The position numbers and the translations under genes are program-made. The notes under the pieces were generated by a model. The model was not told the origin of the DNA. It made no database searches and saw nothing but the letters and a program-made list of their open reading frames with translations. 5,618 bases of DNA from NCBI GenBank assembly GCA_016190585.1, contig JACPQH010000008.1:1-5618 (forward strand), read 5' to 3'. Within the stretch, counting starts at the first letter, position 1. Each line of letters begins with the position of its first letter. This document shows positions 4,261 to 5,618 of this stretch, one piece after another. This stretch comes from Chloroflexota bacterium. Its GTDB lineage: Bacteria; Chloroflexota; Dehalococcoidia; Dehalococcoidales; RBG-16-60-22.

Positions 4261-5173
4261 AGCCCTCTTCGGGCAAAATAAGATCGATTACCTGGTCGGT
4301 TTCGGCGCCGCCAGCCTGAGGCATACCACCTCCCCCCTCATCATTACCGCCGGTGACGACGCCGGCCTCCTGGTGCTGGACCGCTTCATCGTCAACAACC
4401 TGAGCGTCTACCTGCGCCGCGCCGGGGGGCGGGCGGGGGTCGTGCTGAAGGGGTGCGACGGCCGCTCGCTGGTCAGCCTCATCCAGGACAAGCAGGTAAA
4501 GCGGGAAAACGTCACCATTATCGGCATCCACTGCCCCAGCCTGGTCGACCTGCGGAAGGTTGAGCGCCTGGCCGGCCGGGACCGGGACGAGATAAAAGAA
4601 ATCCGCGTCGACGGTGAAAAGATAACTGTCTCATGCGGTGGCGGTGATAAGATATTTCCCGCGGAGCAGGTACTTTTTGACAAGTGCCTCGGGTGTGAGT
4701 TCCCGGCGCCCCCGGAGTATGACACCCTTCTCGGCGGGCCGGCCGCCGCCCGCAGAGATAAGGCTTTGTCGCTGGAGCCGGTAAACAAGCTGCGTGAGCT
4801 CGCCTTACCCGAGCGCTGGCGGTTCTGGCAGCAGGAGTTCAGCCGCTGCATCAGGTGCTATGCCTGCCGCCAGGTTTGCCCGGCCTGCGCCTGCCAGCGC
4901 TGTTTCGTCGAGGAGACCGAGCCGCGCTGGGTATCGCCCCTGCCGCGGTGGGAGGACAACCTGCTGTTCCAGGTGACGCGGACGATTCACGTCGCCGGGC
5001 GGTGCGCCGACTGCGGGGAGTGCGAGCGGGCCTGCCCGGCCCGCATCCCTTTAAGAAGTCTTAGCCGGCAGATGACGGGGCTGGTCGAGGAGATGTTCGA
5101 CTACCAGTCCGGCGCTTCCAAAGACCTGCCGCCCCTGATGACGGCATACCGCTCGGAAGAGGGGGAAGGTTGA
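4223..5173 (+). CDS. Two-[4Fe-4S] electron-transfer protein, FrhB-like N-terminal region
   Basis: A 316-residue cytoplasmic iron-sulfur protein of the group annotated as 4Fe-4S dicluster or coenzyme F420 hydrogenase beta-like. The N-terminal part carries VVLKGCDGRSLVSLIQ (73-88), IGIHCPSL (100-107) and FDKCLGCEFP (152-161), which recur in FrhB-like hydrogenase and Hdr-associated subunits. Two ferredoxin-type sites follow: C209, C212, C215, C219 (CxxCxxCxxxCP) and C261, C264, C267, C271 (the same spacing). Extra cysteines at 222, 224 and 227 lie just after the first. It probably relays electrons between a flavoprotein and the MvhD-like subunit. ATG 4223 is chosen because the preceding in-frame residues are Arg/Pro/Ser-rich translation of the mvhD gene in another frame. 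No ribosome binding site is visible, so coupling with the upstream gene is likely. The exact subunit name (FlxB or FlxC type) is uncertain. Confidence 0.85.
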   Translation: MKETEAKLREHAKALFGQNKIDYLVGFGAASLRHTTSPLIITAGDDAGLLVLDRFIVNNLSVYLRRAGGRAGVVLKGCDGRSLVSLIQDKQVKRENVTIIGIHCPSLVDLRKVERLAGRDRDEIKEIRVDGEKITVSCGGGDKIFPAEQVLFDKCLGCEFPAPPEYDTLLGGPAAARRDKALSLEPVNKLRELALPERWRFWQQEFSRCIRCYACRQVCPACACQRCFVEETEPRWVSPLPRWEDNLLFQVTRTIHVAGRCADCGECERACPARIPLRSLSRQMTGLVEEMFDYQSGASKDLPPLMTAYRSEEGEG

Positions 5174-5177
5174 TATT

Positions 5178-5618
5178 GTGAACCTTCGCCAGCTTGACAA
5201 GACTGACCTGATAGACGTCCTGGCCGGCTGGGCTAAGCGGCTGGCGGTTTATCTGCCTTCCGCCGGAGGGGTCTCGCGCCTGGAAAGGTGGGACGGCACG
5301 AGCGCCCTGCCCGAGCGCTACCGGAACACCGCCGTCCCGCTGAAGGAGCTTTTCCTGCCCCCCGCGGAAACGATGTTCCGCTTTCACAAAGACCGGTCCG
5401 GCTTCGGCCTGGAGCCGGCCCTGCCGGAAGCGAAGGCGTCACTGGTATTCGGCGTCCGCCCCTGCGACGCGCGGGCGTTGAGCCTGGTGGATAAGTTATT
5501 TCGCGATTCTTATGAAGATGTTTACTACCTGTCGCGCCGGCAGACGACGCTGCTCGCCGGTCTGGCCTGCGATAAGCCCTATGATAGCTGCTTCTGTACC
5601 TCGCTCGGGCTCGAGCCC
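5178..5618 (+). CDS. HydB/AsrA-like iron-sulfur electron-transfer subunit (5' part)
   Basis: The first 147 codons of a gene running off the right edge. The visible part resembles the N-terminal domain of the sulfhydrogenase beta subunit (HydB) and anaerobic sulfite reductase subunit A (AsrA). Key stretches are FGVRPCDARALSLVDKLF (91-108; C96) and CDKPYDSCFCTSLG (131-144; C131, C138, C140). The C-terminal 4Fe-4S ferredoxin region expected for the family lies outside the window. In known complexes this subunit hands electrons between a FAD/NAD(P)-binding partner (HydG/AsrB/FlxA type) and a catalytic or Hdr module. GTG 5178 is the start: a GGGGGAAGG stretch (5161-5169) lies 8 nt upstream, and only 4 nt separate it from the previous stop, showing a tight operon. 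Confidence 0.85.
   Translation, partial: MNLRQLDKTDLIDVLAGWAKRLAVYLPSAGGVSRLERWDGTSALPERYRNTAVPLKELFLPPAETMFRFHKDRSGFGLEPALPEAKASLVFGVRPCDARALSLVDKLFRDSYEDVYYLSRRQTTLLAGLACDKPYDSCFCTSLGLEP

Noticed and set aside
4408..4851. 147-codon - strand frame opposite the two-[4Fe-4S] gene
   Set aside because: Ser/Arg-rich shadow with no motif; the + strand has two perfect ferredoxin-type cysteine motifs in this gene.

Overview
The window comes from a GC-rich bacterial chromosome. Gene content and protein style suggest an anaerobe, most likely of the Chloroflexota (Dehalococcoidia-like). The grounds are a cysteine-rich Lgt variant directly behind ftsY, a small DUF951 protein, a class II-type PyrF, a REP/MITE-like GC-rich intergenic repeat, and an MvhD-type electron-transfer cassette. 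The taxonomy is inferred, not demonstrated. No tRNA, rRNA, CRISPR array, transposase or phage gene was seen.

Left part (1-2288, + strand): the last 23 codons of ftsY (SRP receptor) are followed with no gap by lgt (prolipoprotein diacylglyceryl transferase), giving a small membrane-targeting and lipoprotein operon. A 278-nt non-coding stretch follows. It holds a candidate promoter, a possible 12-codon upstream ORF and a long RNA hairpin placed directly before the ribosome binding site of a small SWIM zinc-finger protein. Downstream lies pyrF (orotidine 5'-phosphate decarboxylase), with a TTG start and a clear ribosome binding site.

Middle part (2289-3600): a double-hairpin repeat of about 59 nt separates pyrF from a 59-residue DUF951 zinc-ribbon-like protein. 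That gene converges on cysM (O-acetylserine sulfhydrylase, - strand), with a short palindrome between them that may terminate both transcripts.

Right part (3600-5618): the divergent region between cysM and the next operon carries a promoter for each direction and a cluster of GTTA/TAAC inverted repeats. The + strand operon encodes an MvhD/FlxD-type [2Fe-2S] subunit, a two-[4Fe-4S] protein with an FrhB-like N-terminal region, and the first 147 residues of a protein of the HydB (sulfhydrogenase beta)/AsrA group, cut by the window edge. Together these look like the electron-input arm of a heterodisulfide-reductase-type or flavin-based electron-bifurcating complex. HdrABC and an FAD/NAD(P)-binding partner are not in the window and would be expected downstream or elsewhere.

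The most notable non-coding observations are an apparently leaderless promoter for the mvhD-like gene, the uORF-plus-hairpin leader of the SWIM gene, and the dyad cluster at the cysM promoter.
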